A stretch of 64,000 nt of DNA from the NCBI RefSeq assembly GCF_000648235.2, contig NZ_AP017977.1, positions 1,240,001 through 1,304,000 of the forward strand, written 5' to 3'. The first letter of the stretch is position 1. The number at the start of each line of letters is the position of its first letter. Below the pieces are notes generated by a model, which was not told the DNA's origin, made no database searches, and was given only the letters and a program-made list of their open reading frames with translations. Below are positions 29,575 through 39,004 of this stretch, piece by piece. The stretch is from Neochlamydia sp. S13. Lineage in GTDB: Bacteria; Chlamydiota; Chlamydiia; Chlamydiales; Parachlamydiaceae. The position numbers and the translations under genes are program-made.

Positions 29575-29716
29575 TAATTTCTCTATACATAGTAGTGCCT
29601 CTTGTAGAATAGCTAGCATGTTCTTCTTTTTTCTCAAATGCAGGAAATATTAAGGGGTATATATAAAGAGAATCTGAGGAAAGCTGATTCATATGGTTAT
29701 CCATTTTTTAGCTAGT

Positions 29717-29875
29717 TATAATTTTTGACCAAAGTATGCTTGCAGCTAAATGGCAAAAATAAAATTGTTTTTTCTAAACAATACGAAAAATTTATAAAAA
29801 CTCCATTAAAAATTTAATAAGAATAATCATTTATTGAAACTGTAGAAAAACAGCATGAAAGCCTCTCCCTATAGA
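29717..29875. repeat. duplicated upstream region of the F-box/TPR gene, copy 2
   Basis: Nearly identical to 22002-22161. It shows that the duplication that made the two genes included about 160 bases of upstream DNA, and that the original start of copy 2 is at 29716 despite the IS630 insertion. Confidence 0.8.
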
Positions 29876-30647
29876 GTTTATTTGGTATTTTGGCAGCTTT
29901 TATCCTATGATTGCAGATTCAATCAATTGTCCTTCTTGCTCATTTTTAGATCTCTTAGATGCGCGTATACTTGTCACATCCGAGTGAGGATTTAGTTAAA
30001 AATCCTATGATTTAATTTAATTTTAGGATGGCAAAAGAATGAGTAGGCTGCGATAAAAACGCCTGCAGGTAGGCATTATTTTGATAGAATATTTTTACAA
30101 TCTTTTTTGAATTCAAAACCCTGTGCGTAAGAATATAGGTTAGACAATTTATAGCTCACAGAGCTAACACCGATAATCTAACTCGTGCCCCTCAGCTCAG
30201 ATAATGCTTAAAACAGGCAATAAACGCTTAAAGTTATCAAAAGACGATGAAAACTTGCCTTCTATTTCACCCTCAATAGCCATCAACGATGATTTATACA
30301 TCGTTATGTCTATGACTGTATTAGGGAGAGAATTTGAGGTATACCTGGAAGGGCTCTTTCTAAGCTATTAAGAGAAACACTTAGCTTTGTATGATCGTTC
30401 CATAACAGGGAAGAAAAAGAATCTTCATTATCATTGGCTCGTAATTCTACAGATTAAGCCTCCAACCACCCAGTGATTTCTTTAGAAATTACTATAAAAT
30501 CTTAAAGATACTCCCCTCATACACATCATAAATTTGAATAATTTGCTAATGTAAACCATAGAAGAAAACAGGCATGGAGAGGGAGAGAGAAGGCAATATA
30601 TGCTTACCTTTAACATAGGAGGAATTTATAACTTATCTTCTTAGAAA
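29876..30647. other. intergenic region with a possible decayed reading frame
   Basis: No intact gene. On the minus strand, about 30200-30470, short open stretches read like protein (ELRANDNEDSFSSLLWNDHT, then LERALPGIPQILSLI) but have no start and are broken by stops. This may be a gene relic; I recognise no family. Confidence 0.35.
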
Positions 30648-32429
30648 TTAAGCCCAGGCATTCGTTTTTACTCTTCTAGGGATGAGAGGAGGAATAAGCC
30701 TTGTGGCTATTTCTACTTGATGTTCTGCCCCCCATTTGCGTAATTTAATACTAGGTAGGATCTCTTCAGCTTGCTTTTCCACAACTTTTAGCTCTTCCTT
30801 AGTAGATGAGGGTAGAGGCTCTGCTAAATTAACAAGAACCTCGACAGATTTATTTAGGATTTCCTCATTCTGCTCTTGCATCTTTTGCTGGAGGCGCAAC
30901 AGATCGAAACGTGCCTGCTCTTTTTTGATAATCTCTCTTTCTAGAATAAGCTGTTTGGCGTAATCTCTTATCTCTTGTTGATGTTGGTCATATAGCCTAT
31001 TTCTATATTCTTGGATAGCCTTCTCTGTAATGCTTCTCATGCGCCTTACAAAATCGCGAGTACTTTCTTGAATGATAAAGGCTTTCACTTTTTGAGGATC
31101 AATCTCCCTTTTAGTCGCTACATTTGCAGTTTGGGAAGAAATCTCAGCATTTTGCTTAGAGTGAGTGATAGGTAGATTTTCCTGTTCTTGCTCAACTTTG
31201 TTATCTTGTTCTTGCGCAAAGATAGTTAAATTGTTAACAGCTAAAATATAAGTGGCATACTGGGTAAATTTTTGCTTAAAAACTTCTAACTCTTCAGGAC
31301 TAAGTTCAACAGCTTTTCCATCAACAAACTTGTGGAAAGTATTTTCCCGTAGAAATTTATCTATAAAGCTACGATGTTCTTTATGACTCAACTTATTTTG
31401 GCTAAGGAACTTTTCTGCTGCCTCCTTAGCACCTACATATTGATCATCTACCTTAACAAACTTATCGGCTAAATGGGAATGTAGATCGGGAAGTAGGCCT
31501 TTAAGCTCTTGTATAGCTTTTAGGTCTGCTTTTCTATTATGCTTTTCTGTAGCAGGAACACTTGCATTTGAAAGGTTTTTCTTTGAAATATTTACAAGAT
31601 TACTAGCATCTAGGGTACCCATATTTTTTATTATTTCTTTACTTTCTTCTGCTTGTAATCTAACTGAAGTAGAAATCTTTAACTGAGGTACGTGAGTAAT
31701 GTCTTCTGTTACCTCCACTAGCTCATTGGCATGGATGTCTTCTATTGTTTTTTCTACAATTGCTTGTTTACCAACATTTTTAGCTTCTTGATGTTCTGCC
31801 ACTTCTGTCTCTTCATTTACTGTGACTTCTTCGATATGTGATTTTACTTCTTCGGCTTTTACTTTTACTTCTTCCCCATTCACTTTTACTTTTTCGACAT
31901 TTACATTTACTTTTTCCTTAATGAAAGTTTCCTTTTCCTGGCTAACTGTTTTTATTTCTTCAACACCAGTTTTCTCTTTTTCCTCTACATCTACCCTGAT
32001 TTCTTGTTGAAAAATTGTTTCTGATTCCATTTCCTCTATTTCATTAACCTCATTAAAATCAAAGGAGGCTTCTTCGAATTCTTCAATAGTATTAGAAGCC
32101 AATTCAAGAACCTTAGTAATTTGTACCGCTTTTGCTTCTGCTACAAAATCTCTTTTCGATTCGGAGGATTGATTAAAGCTAAGAGATAAATTCTCTTGGA
32201 CCTTAATTACATCGTTATCATAAGCAATTGATTGTACGCCTTCTATAGCGTTGAGATAATTTTGCCTTTTAGTCTCTTCAGTGATAGCACTGCTCTGTAG
32301 AAGAGTATCTTTTCCCACTTTATTGCTTTCTAATTTGTTTTTATCCAACTGAGATAAGCTAGAATAGGATTGAGAGGAGAAATGATTGAAGTAAGATCCT
32401 TGATGATTGGTAAAATTCATACTACTCAT
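30648..32429 (-). CDS. 593-residue Glu/Val/Lys-rich coiled-coil protein of unknown function
   Basis: No signal peptide or membrane segment. The first 90 residues are Ser/Asn/Gln-rich. Residues about 140-245 are an acidic low-complexity stretch of short Val-Lys-Val-Glu repeats (EKVNVNVEKVKVNGEEVKVK). Residues 383-408 (FKQKFTQYATYILAVNN, then LTIFAQEQ) match the N-terminal module of the neighbouring tandem paralogues (FKEAFTQYAQYTAAVNN). Residues about 450-530 form a long charged coiled coil, and the basic tail ends RLIPPLIPRRVKTNAWA. It is transcribed away from the array at 32680, from a shared 250-bp region. An effector or structural role is inference. Confidence 0.7.
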   Translation of the reverse strand: MSSMNFTNHQGSYFNHFSSQSYSSLSQLDKNKLESNKVGKDTLLQSSAITEETKRQNYLNAIEGVQSIAYDNDVIKVQENLSLSFNQSSESKRDFVAEAKAVQITKVLELASNTIEEFEEASFDFNEVNEIEEMESETIFQQEIRVDVEEKEKTGVEEIKTVSQEKETFIKEKVNVNVEKVKVNGEEVKVKAEEVKSHIEEVTVNEETEVAEHQEAKNVGKQAIVEKTIEDIHANELVEVTEDITHVPQLKISTSVRLQAEESKEIIKNMGTLDASNLVNISKKNLSNASVPATEKHNRKADLKAIQELKGLLPDLHSHLADKFVKVDDQYVGAKEAAEKFLSQNKLSHKEHRSFIDKFLRENTFHKFVDGKAVELSPEELEVFKQKFTQYATYILAVNNLTIFAQEQDNKVEQEQENLPITHSKQNAEISSQTANVATKREIDPQKVKAFIIQESTRDFVRRMRSITEKAIQEYRNRLYDQHQQEIRDYAKQLILEREIIKKEQARFDLLRLQQKMQEQNEEILNKSVEVLVNLAEPLPSSTKEELKVVEKQAEEILPSIKLRKWGAEHQVEIATRLIPPLIPRRVKTNAWA

Positions 32430-32679
32430 ACAGGTCTCCTAGGAATAATCTTTACTATTTTTATTATACTTTAGGCTTATTTTGATAAGCAACAAATAAT
32501 ATTATTTTTTTGAAAAACAAGGAAATTATTATACATCTATGATTACAAGAAAAGTGGAGAGGTTTTTTTAAATTCCTTTTTTAAATTTTTCTTAAAAATT
32601 CAATAAAGAATTTGTAAGAAATATGGAGAGTTACTATAGTCTTTCTTTGAATCGCTAAACTTTAAACCAAGGAAATTTT

Positions 32680-33510
32680 ATGACTCCCATATCTACTTCT
32701 TCAGCAGAATATAAACAATTTAAAGAAGCATTCACGCAGTATGCTCAATATACTGCCGCGGTTAACAATTTAAGAATTTTTGCTGAAGAACAAGCCACTC
32801 AAAATCTCAGACAATTTGTGGAGGAAAATAAAGAAAGTTATAAAGCCCATCTACAAGAAGAAGCTAAGCAAATCGCAGAAAAAAAAGCAGAGTTAGCCGC
32901 TAAGAGAGTAGATATAGTTGCTAGAAAAGAAGAGTTAGGTGCTAGAAAAGAAGAGTTAGCTGCTAGAAAAGAAGAGTTAGCTGCTAGAGACGACGAGTTA
33001 AGTGTTAAAATAGGACAGTTAAGTGTTAGAGAAGAGCAATTAAGTGCTAACCTACAGCAGTTAGCTACAATACGAATAGAGGCTGAAGCCAAGATTGCAC
33101 AAGCACAAGCTACATTAAAATTTGGATATGTAAAATTATTTTATAGTGTTTTTGGATTGCCCGCGCCTTTGCAAAGTGAAGCTGATAAAATCGATCAAAT
33201 AGCAGCTACTTATTTTCCTAATGGGGAGATTGGAAATATCAATGGACAAGCAACCCTTTTTTCTATCAGCCCGATTGAGAAATATTTAAGTGAATCAAGA
33301 AGTACTATTAGCAAACTTAATCTAACTGCTATTCGCATTATTCATGATCCTAAAAACCTTGTAGAATTTTTACAAAAGCCTGATTGCCCCATCAAATTTA
33401 TTGGGGTGGATGCTCGTCTAAAAGATAGTCTGGAACAGCAAATTGATGAAATTTGCCCTAAAGAAGGTCGTACATTCAAAATAGTATATGTACAGCCGCC
33501 TAAGAAATAG
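32680..33510 (+). CDS. tandem coiled-coil paralogue 1 (subtype A)
   Basis: 276 residues. The N-terminal module MTPISTSSAEYKQFKEAF, then TQYAQYTAAVNNLRIF, is shared by all five paralogues and the divergent 593-residue gene. A coiled coil follows, built of heptads of the KEELAAR type; eight heptads lie between AEKKAEL and the closing LQQL. The C-terminal domain of about 125 residues (FYSVFGLPAPLQSEADKI, TYFPNGEIGNINGQATLFSI, DPKNLVEFLQKPDCPIKFIG, ending VYVQPPKK) is alpha/beta and unrecognised. A good AAGGAAATTTT ribosome binding site precedes the ATG. An intrinsic terminator follows. Confidence 0.78.
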   Translation: MTPISTSSAEYKQFKEAFTQYAQYTAAVNNLRIFAEEQATQNLRQFVEENKESYKAHLQEEAKQIAEKKAELAAKRVDIVARKEELGARKEELAARKEELAARDDELSVKIGQLSVREEQLSANLQQLATIRIEAEAKIAQAQATLKFGYVKLFYSVFGLPAPLQSEADKIDQIAATYFPNGEIGNINGQATLFSISPIEKYLSESRSTISKLNLTAIRIIHDPKNLVEFLQKPDCPIKFIGVDARLKDSLEQQIDEICPKEGRTFKIVYVQPPKK

Positions 33511-33523
33511 ATTTTTTAGTTAA

Positions 33524-33555
33524 TACCCCTTCCTAGCAAACTTAAGGAAGGGGTA
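33524..33555 (+). terminator. intrinsic terminator after paralogue 1
   Basis: TACCCCTTCCT (33524-33534) pairs perfectly with AGGAAGGGGTA (33545-33555) around a 10-base loop, 14 bases after the stop. The same hairpin follows paralogue 4. Confidence 0.8.
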
Positions 33556-33877
33556 TATTACCTCTTTCCTCATCCTTCATATAGCAAGGCGATCAAGTTA
33601 AAGTCCTTGGTGATTAGTACAATCCAAATATTCACACGCGTCCCCTAAGATGAATACTTTAAGCCTATTTTGATAAGCAATCAATAATACACTGTAAAGC
33701 GACATTTTTTTGAAAAGTGTTAATACTCTTAAACATTAATAAGCTTGAAGGGGGCTAGAAATGTTTCTATTAAGGTTTTCTTAATATTTGGTAAAGGTTC
33801 AATAAACATGTGTAAGAAATATAGAGAGCTATTATAGTCATTCTTTGAATCGCAAAACTTTAAACCAAGGAAATTTT

Positions 33878-34732
33878 ATGACCCCCATATCTACTTCTTC
33901 AGCAGAATATAAACAATTTAAAGAAGCATTTACGCAATATGCTCAATATACCGCAGCAGTTAACAATTTAAGGATTTTTGTTGAAGAAAACAAAGAAAGT
34001 TATAAAGCACATCTACAAGAAGAAGCTAAGCAAATCGCAGAAAAAAAAGCAGAGTTAGCCGCTGAAAGAGTAGATATAGTTGCTAGGAAAGAAGGGCTAG
34101 CTGCTAAAAAAGGAGAGTTAGCTGCTAAAAGAGTAGATATAGTTGCTAGGAAAGAAGAGTTAGCTGCTAAAAAAGGAGAGTTAGCTGCTAAAAAAGGAGA
34201 GTTAGCTGCTAGAAAAGAACAATTGAATACTAGAGAAGCAGAGTTAGGCGCTACACTAGAACAGTTAGCTAACATGCGAATAGATGCGGAGATTAAGCTT
34301 GCTCAGGCAGAAGCAAAAATAGAAAGAGGAAGAGCATTATCCAAATTGGCAGATGTAAGGGTTTTTTGCACTGCTTTAGGCTTACCCCAACCTCAAGAAA
34401 ATGATTTAGAAAGAATCAATCAAATCGCTTCAACTTATTTTCCCAATGGAGAAATTGGTGATATTAATGGGCAAATAACTCTTTTTTCTATGAGTCCTAT
34501 TGAAAAATTTATTGCAGAAACAGGAAGCACTACCAACAAGCTTAATTTTACTCCTATCCGTATTGTTCATGATCCTAAAAACCTGGTAGAATTTTTACAA
34601 AAGCCTGGTTGCCCTATCAAATTTTTAGGCTTTGACGCTCGTATTAAAGATACCTTGGAACAACAACTAGATGCAGTTTGCCCTAGAGAAGGCCGAACAT
34701 TTAAAATAATGTATGTAGCACCCAAGAAATAA
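33878..34732 (+). CDS. tandem coiled-coil paralogue 2 (subtype B)
   Basis: 284 residues from the ATG of MTPISTSS. The frame also opens 33 bases earlier at a TTG, but the ATG at the conserved AAGGAAATTTT site is used in all copies. The coiled coil has ten heptads before the closing LEQL, the most in the array, with the pair RVDIVAR/KEELAAK repeated twice. The C-terminal domain is subtype B: VFCTALGLPQPQENDLERIN, MSPIEKFIAETGSTTNKLNF, ending MYVAPKK. It lacks the ATQNLRQF insert present in subtype A copies. Function unknown. Confidence 0.78.
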   Translation: MTPISTSSAEYKQFKEAFTQYAQYTAAVNNLRIFVEENKESYKAHLQEEAKQIAEKKAELAAERVDIVARKEGLAAKKGELAAKRVDIVARKEELAAKKGELAAKKGELAARKEQLNTREAELGATLEQLANMRIDAEIKLAQAEAKIERGRALSKLADVRVFCTALGLPQPQENDLERINQIASTYFPNGEIGDINGQITLFSMSPIEKFIAETGSTTNKLNFTPIRIVHDPKNLVEFLQKPGCPIKFLGFDARIKDTLEQQLDAVCPREGRTFKIMYVAPKK

Positions 34733-34765
34733 TTTTTTCATTTATATTTTCTCTTAAGAAGATAA

Positions 34766-34798
34766 GGAGGAGGTAGGAGTATTTTTCCTTTCTCCTCC
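34766..34798 (+). terminator. intrinsic terminator after paralogue 2
   Basis: GGAGGAGGTAGGA (34766-34778) pairs with TCCTTTCTCCTCC (34786-34798), 11 of 13 positions, around GTATTTT. Subtype B genes share this hairpin. Confidence 0.72.
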
Positions 34799-35099
34799 CA
34801 TCTTTACCACCACGCGATCAAGTTAAAATTCTTGGAGACTAATAAAATCCAAATATTCTCATACGTCCCCTAAGATAAACACTTTAAGCCTATTTTGATA
34901 AGCAATCAATAATATACTGTAGAGTGACATTTTTTGAAAATGTTAATACTCTTAAACATTAACAAGATTGAAGTGGTTAAAAATGTTTCTATTAAGGGTT
35001 TCTCAATATTTGGTAAAGGTTCAATAAACATGTGTAAAAAATATAGAGAGTTATTATAGTCATTCTTTGAATTGCCAAACTTTAAACCAAGGAAATTTT

Positions 35100-35870
35100 A
35101 TGACTCCCATATCTCCTTCTTCAGCAGAATATAAACAATTCAAAGAAGCATTTACGCAATATGCTCAATATACCGCGGCAGTTAACAATTTAAGAATTTT
35201 TGTTGAAGAAAATAAAGAAAGTTATAAAGCACATCTACAAGAAGAAGCTAAGCAAATCGCAGAAAAAAAAGCAGAGTTAGCCGCTAAGAGGGTAGATATA
35301 GCTGCTAGAAAAGAAGAGTTAGCAGCTAGAAAAGAAGACATAGCTGCTAGAAGAGAACAGTTGAAGGCTACAGCAGAACAATTAGATAAAGAACGTGAAG
35401 ATGCGGAAATAAAGCTTGCTCAGGCAGAAGCAAAAGTAGAAAGAGGTAGAGCATTACAAGAAAAAGGAAGAGCATTATCCAAATTGGCAGATGTAAGAGT
35501 TTTTTGCACTGCTTTAGGCTTACCCCAACCTCAAGAAAATGATTTAGAAAGAATCAATCAAATCGCTTCGGATTATTTTCCTAATGGAGAAATTGGTGAT
35601 ATTAATGGACAAATAACTCTTTTTTCTATGAGCCCTATTGAAAAATTTATTGCAGAAACAGGAAGCACTACCAACAAGCTTAATTTTACTCCTATCCGTA
35701 TTGTTCATGATCCTAAAAACCTGGTAGAATTTTTACAAAAGCCTGATTGCCGTATCAAATTTTTAGGCTTTGACGCTCGTATTAAAGATACCTTGGAACA
35801 GCAACTAGATGCAGTTTGCCCTAAAGAAGGTCGAACATTTAAAATAATGTATGTAGCACCCAAGAAATAA
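35100..35870 (+). CDS. tandem coiled-coil paralogue 3 (subtype B)
   Basis: 256 residues from the ATG of MTPISPSS. Only five heptads lie before AEQL. The segment AKVERGRALQEKGRALSKLA has an internal GRAL duplication that is also in paralogue 5 but not in paralogue 2. The C-terminal domain is subtype B and almost the same as in paralogues 2 and 5. The upstream 280 bases match those of paralogues 2, 4 and 5, so all are probably driven by the same promoter type. Confidence 0.78.
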   Translation: MTPISPSSAEYKQFKEAFTQYAQYTAAVNNLRIFVEENKESYKAHLQEEAKQIAEKKAELAAKRVDIAARKEELAARKEDIAARREQLKATAEQLDKEREDAEIKLAQAEAKVERGRALQEKGRALSKLADVRVFCTALGLPQPQENDLERINQIASDYFPNGEIGDINGQITLFSMSPIEKFIAETGSTTNKLNFTPIRIVHDPKNLVEFLQKPDCRIKFLGFDARIKDTLEQQLDAVCPKEGRTFKIMYVAPKK

Positions 35871-35904
35871 TATTTTTTAATTAGTATTTTCTCTTAAGAA
35901 GTTA

Positions 35905-35939
35905 GGGAGGAGGCAGGAGTATTTTTTCTTTCTCCTCCC
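35905..35939 (+). terminator. intrinsic terminator after paralogue 3
   Basis: GGGAGGAGGCAGGAG pairs with TTTCTCCTCCC around a T-rich loop. It is the subtype B hairpin. Confidence 0.68.
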
Positions 35940-36245
35940 ATCTTCACAAACACGCCATCAAGTTAAAGTTCTTGGAGATTAATAAAATTCAAATATTCAT
36001 CCCCGTCCCTTGTTATAAACATTTTAAGCCTATTTTGATAAGCAATGGATAATACACTGGGTAGAGTGACATTTTTTTGAAAAGTGTTAATAATCTTAAA
36101 CATTCACAAGCTTGGAAGGGGTTAAAAATGTTTCTATTAAGGTTTTCTTAATATGGGGTAAAGATTCTATAATAAATTTGTAAGAAATATAAAGAGTTAT
36201 TATAGTCTTTCTTTGAATCGCTAAACTTTAAAACAAGGAAATTTT

Positions 36246-37034
36246 ATGACCCCCATATCCACTTCTTCATCAGAATATAAACAATTTAAAGAATCATTTA
36301 CCCAGTATGCTCAATATACGGCGGCAGTTAACAATTTAAAAACTTTTGTTGAAGAACAAGCTACTCAAAATCTCAGACAATTTGTTGAAGAAAACAAAGA
36401 AAGTTATAAAACACATCTCCAAGAAGAAGCTAAGCAAATTGCAGAAAAAAAAGCAGCATTGGCCGCTAGAATGGTAGATATATCTGCTAGAAAAGAACAG
36501 TTAGCTGCTAGGAAAGGAGAGTTAGCTGCTAGAAAAGAACAATTGAATACTAGAGAAGAAGAGTTAGACGCTACACTGGAGCAGTTAGCTAAAACACGAA
36601 TAGAGGCTGAAGCCAAGATTGCGCAGGCACAAACTGCCTTAAAATCGGAATACGTAAAAGTATTTTATAGTGTTTTTGGATTGCCCGCGCCTTCGCAAAG
36701 TGAAACTGATAAAATCGATCAAATAGCAGCTACTTATTTTCCTAATGGTGAGATTGGAAATATTAATGGACAAGCAACCCTTTTTTCTATCAGCCCAATT
36801 GAGAAATATTTAAGTGAATCAAGAAGTACTATTAGCAAACTTAATCTTACTGCTATTCGCATTATCCATGATCCTAAAAACCTTGTAGAATTTCTACAAA
36901 AGCCTGGTTGCCCCATCAAATTTATTGGAGTCGATGCCCGCCTTAAAGATAGCCTAGAGCAGCAAATTGATGAAATTTGCCCTAAAGAAGGCCGTACATT
37001 CAAAATAGTATATGTACAGCCGCCGAAGAAATAG
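36246..37034 (+). CDS. tandem coiled-coil paralogue 4 (subtype A)
   Basis: 262 residues. N-terminal module MTPISTSSSEYKQFKESF with the ATQNLRQFVEENKESYK insert shared only with paralogue 1. Six heptads lie before LEQL; one of them (KEQLNTR) matches paralogue 2 rather than paralogue 1, which suggests recombination inside the coiled coil. The C-terminal domain is subtype A (FYSVFGLPAPSQSETDKIDQ, ending VYVQPPKK) and very close to paralogue 1. The hairpin of paralogue 1 also follows this gene. Confidence 0.78.
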   Translation: MTPISTSSSEYKQFKESFTQYAQYTAAVNNLKTFVEEQATQNLRQFVEENKESYKTHLQEEAKQIAEKKAALAARMVDISARKEQLAARKGELAARKEQLNTREEELDATLEQLAKTRIEAEAKIAQAQTALKSEYVKVFYSVFGLPAPSQSETDKIDQIAATYFPNGEIGNINGQATLFSISPIEKYLSESRSTISKLNLTAIRIIHDPKNLVEFLQKPGCPIKFIGVDARLKDSLEQQIDEICPKEGRTFKIVYVQPPKK

Positions 37035-37047
37035 ATTCTTTAGTTAA

Positions 37048-37079
37048 TACCCCTTCCTAGTAAACTTAAGGAAGGGGTG
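37048..37079 (+). terminator. intrinsic terminator after paralogue 4
   Basis: TACCCCTTCCT (37048-37058) pairs with AGGAAGGGGTG (37069-37079). It is the same hairpin as after paralogue 1, with one G-T pair. Confidence 0.78.
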
Positions 37080-38090
37080 TATTACCTCTTTCCTCATCCT
37101 TCATATAGCAAGGCGATCAAGTTAAAGTCCTTGGTGATCAGTACAATCCAAATATTCACACACGTCCCCTAAGATAAATACTTTAAGCCTATTTTGATAA
37201 GCAATCAATAATACACTGTAGAGTGACATTTTTTTGAAAAGTGTTAATACTCTTAAACATTAACAAGCTTGAAGGCGGTAAAAATTTTTCTATTAAGGTT
37301 TTCTTAATATTTGGTAAAGATTCAATAAACATGTGTAAGAAATATAGAGAGTTACTATAGTCTTTCTTTGAATCGCTAAACTTTAAACCAAGGAAATTTT
37401 ATGACTCCCATATCTACTTCTTCAGCAGAATATAAACAATTTAAAGAAGCATTTACGCAATATGCTCAATATACCGCGGCAGTTAACAATTTAAGAATTT
37501 TTGTTGAAGAAAATAAAGAAAGTTATAAAGTGTCATCCGTCATGGTTAGTGACCCAGGGTCGGCAGTTTTAGTGACCCACCCCCTCGTCACCTTTAGTGA
37601 CCCACCCTAGCTACCAAATATTTTTTCTTTATTTCTCTTAAACTGCATAAATCTTCATGGGACAATCTTTTTTTACCTTGTCTCGAAAAGGAGATTTTAT
37701 GCCAAGGAAGAGAAATATGATAGAATTACAACAAGTCATTTTTCGACTAAAATTAAAGCAAAGCATTCGCTCTATTAATCGCGATACCGGTATTCATCGT
37801 ACGATTATCCGTAATCTCAATAAAGTTGCAAACAACAGCGGGTGGCTATCTAACGATAGATCTATCCCTTCTGAGAATGAAATTCACCAGGCTCTCGTCG
37901 CTTTTAATTTAAAAAAATCTTCAAAATCGCATGACTTAGATCCTTTTAAACCTTTAATTAAAGACTGGTTAGCAAAAGACCATAGTTTTGTGGTCATTCA
38001 TAAGCTTATTCAAGAGCACATCACGTGCAGTGAATCAACTGTACGAAGATTCATTCATCAACACTTTCCTAAACAAATTCAACCTATAAT

Positions 38091-39004
38091 AGACCTCTTT
38101 CGAAACTGGAATAAAATGTAAATTTTAGTAAAATGGTGACTCAACATTTAAAGGAGGCACCATGAAATTTGATAAGATAGAGAAATTAGATGATGAACGC
38201 TTTCGCAGATTGACAGGGGTAAAGCGTAATACCTTTGATAAGATGGTGCAAATTTTACAGCAAGCTGATATGGCCAAGAAGAGTAAAGGCGGGCGTAAAT
38301 ATAAACTACGTTTAGAAGATATGCTGTTAATGACCTTGGAATATATACGAGAATATAGAACCTATTTCCATATTAGCCAAAGTTATGGAATCAGTGAAAG
38401 CTCAGCTTATAAAGCGGTGAAATGGATTGAAGATACGCTAATCAAGCATCCAGATTTTGCTTTACCGGGACGTAAAGAGCTTTTGAAAAGCGATACAGAA
38501 TATGAGGTTATTTTGGTTGATGCTACAGAAACGCCTATTGAGCGCCCTAAAAAAAACAAAAGCGCTATTATTCAGGGAAAAAGAAAAAACATACCCTAAA
38601 GACCCAAGTTGTAGTCGATAAGAAGAGTAAAAAAGTAATATGTACCTCATATGGCAATGGCAAAAAGCATGATTTTAGGCTATTCAAAGAATCCCAAGTT
38701 AAAATCAATCCACAAATAAAAGTATTAACCGATTCAGGTTATCAAGGATTAAAAAAGCTGCATATTCACACCCAGATGCCCAAGAAAAAAAGTAAGAAGA
38801 AGCCTTTAACTAAAGAGGATAAAAGAACAAATCAAAGTTTATCCAGAGAAAGAGTTGCCAATGAAAACGTCATTGGCCTCCTTAAGCGATTTAAAATTAT
38901 AGCAGATCGCTACAGAAATAGACGTAAAAGATTTGCCCTTCGCTTCAACTTAATTGCAGCAATCTATAACTGGGAATTAAATGAGTGAGTTTCGAAAGAG
39001 GTCT
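38091..39004 (+). mobile_element. IS5-family insertion sequence inside istA, 3-bp target duplication
   Basis: 914 bp with perfect 17-base inverted ends (AGACCTCTTTCGAAACT), flanked by AAT at 38088-38090 and 39005-39007. Excision restores istA. Confidence 0.9.
38162..38988 (+). CDS. IS5-family DDE transposase, two frames joined at an A8 run
   Basis: Frame one (38162-38599) has the helix-turn-helix part (YFHISQSYGISESSAYKAVK) and the first catalytic Asp in EVILVDATETPIERPKK. At CCTAAAAAAAAC (around 38550) a -1 shift leads into KKQKRYYSGKKKKHTLKTQV, the normal IS5 sequence. It continues to 38988 with VLTDSGYQGLKKLH (second Asp) and SRERVANENVIGLLKRFKI (Glu). Frameshifted IS5 transposases are known. 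The product would be about 275 residues. Ribosome binding site AAAGGAGGCACC lies before the ATG. Confidence 0.85.

Larger units (their letters stand above)
23802..29716 (-). pseudogene. F-box + nucleotidyltransferase + TPR fusion, copy 2, broken by two insertions and a small deletion
   Basis: The gene starts at 29716 with MDNHMNQLSSDSLYIYPLIF, parallel to copy 1. The IS630-like element (28649-29574) splits it in the F-box (YREI / SLKIFKELGF). The long middle piece from the F-box to the first TPRs is open to 26539. There a 7-base deletion between short AAGGAT repeats (YKDQGYLKQ expected, YKDI-stop found) shifts the frame. The next piece carries about ten more TPRs until the IS4-like element (23969-25161). 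Removing that element and one 9-base duplicate rejoins IYTKQ to GNIAKAVEYFNKAL, and the frame ends at TAA 23802-23804. Nucleotidyltransferase residues are conserved (GFGSLAREEMTPYSDLEFG). Fragments of 690 codons (from the internal ATG at 28611) and about 417 codons could still be made. Confidence 0.82.

Noticed and set aside
32880-33070. Heptad repeats considered as a CRISPR array
   Set aside because: No spacers: the 21-base units are contiguous and coding.
32838-33092. Leu/Ala/Ser-rich frames opposite the heptad repeats (also at 34000-34275 and 36404-36616)
   Set aside because: Mirror images of the 21-base repeats on the coding strand.
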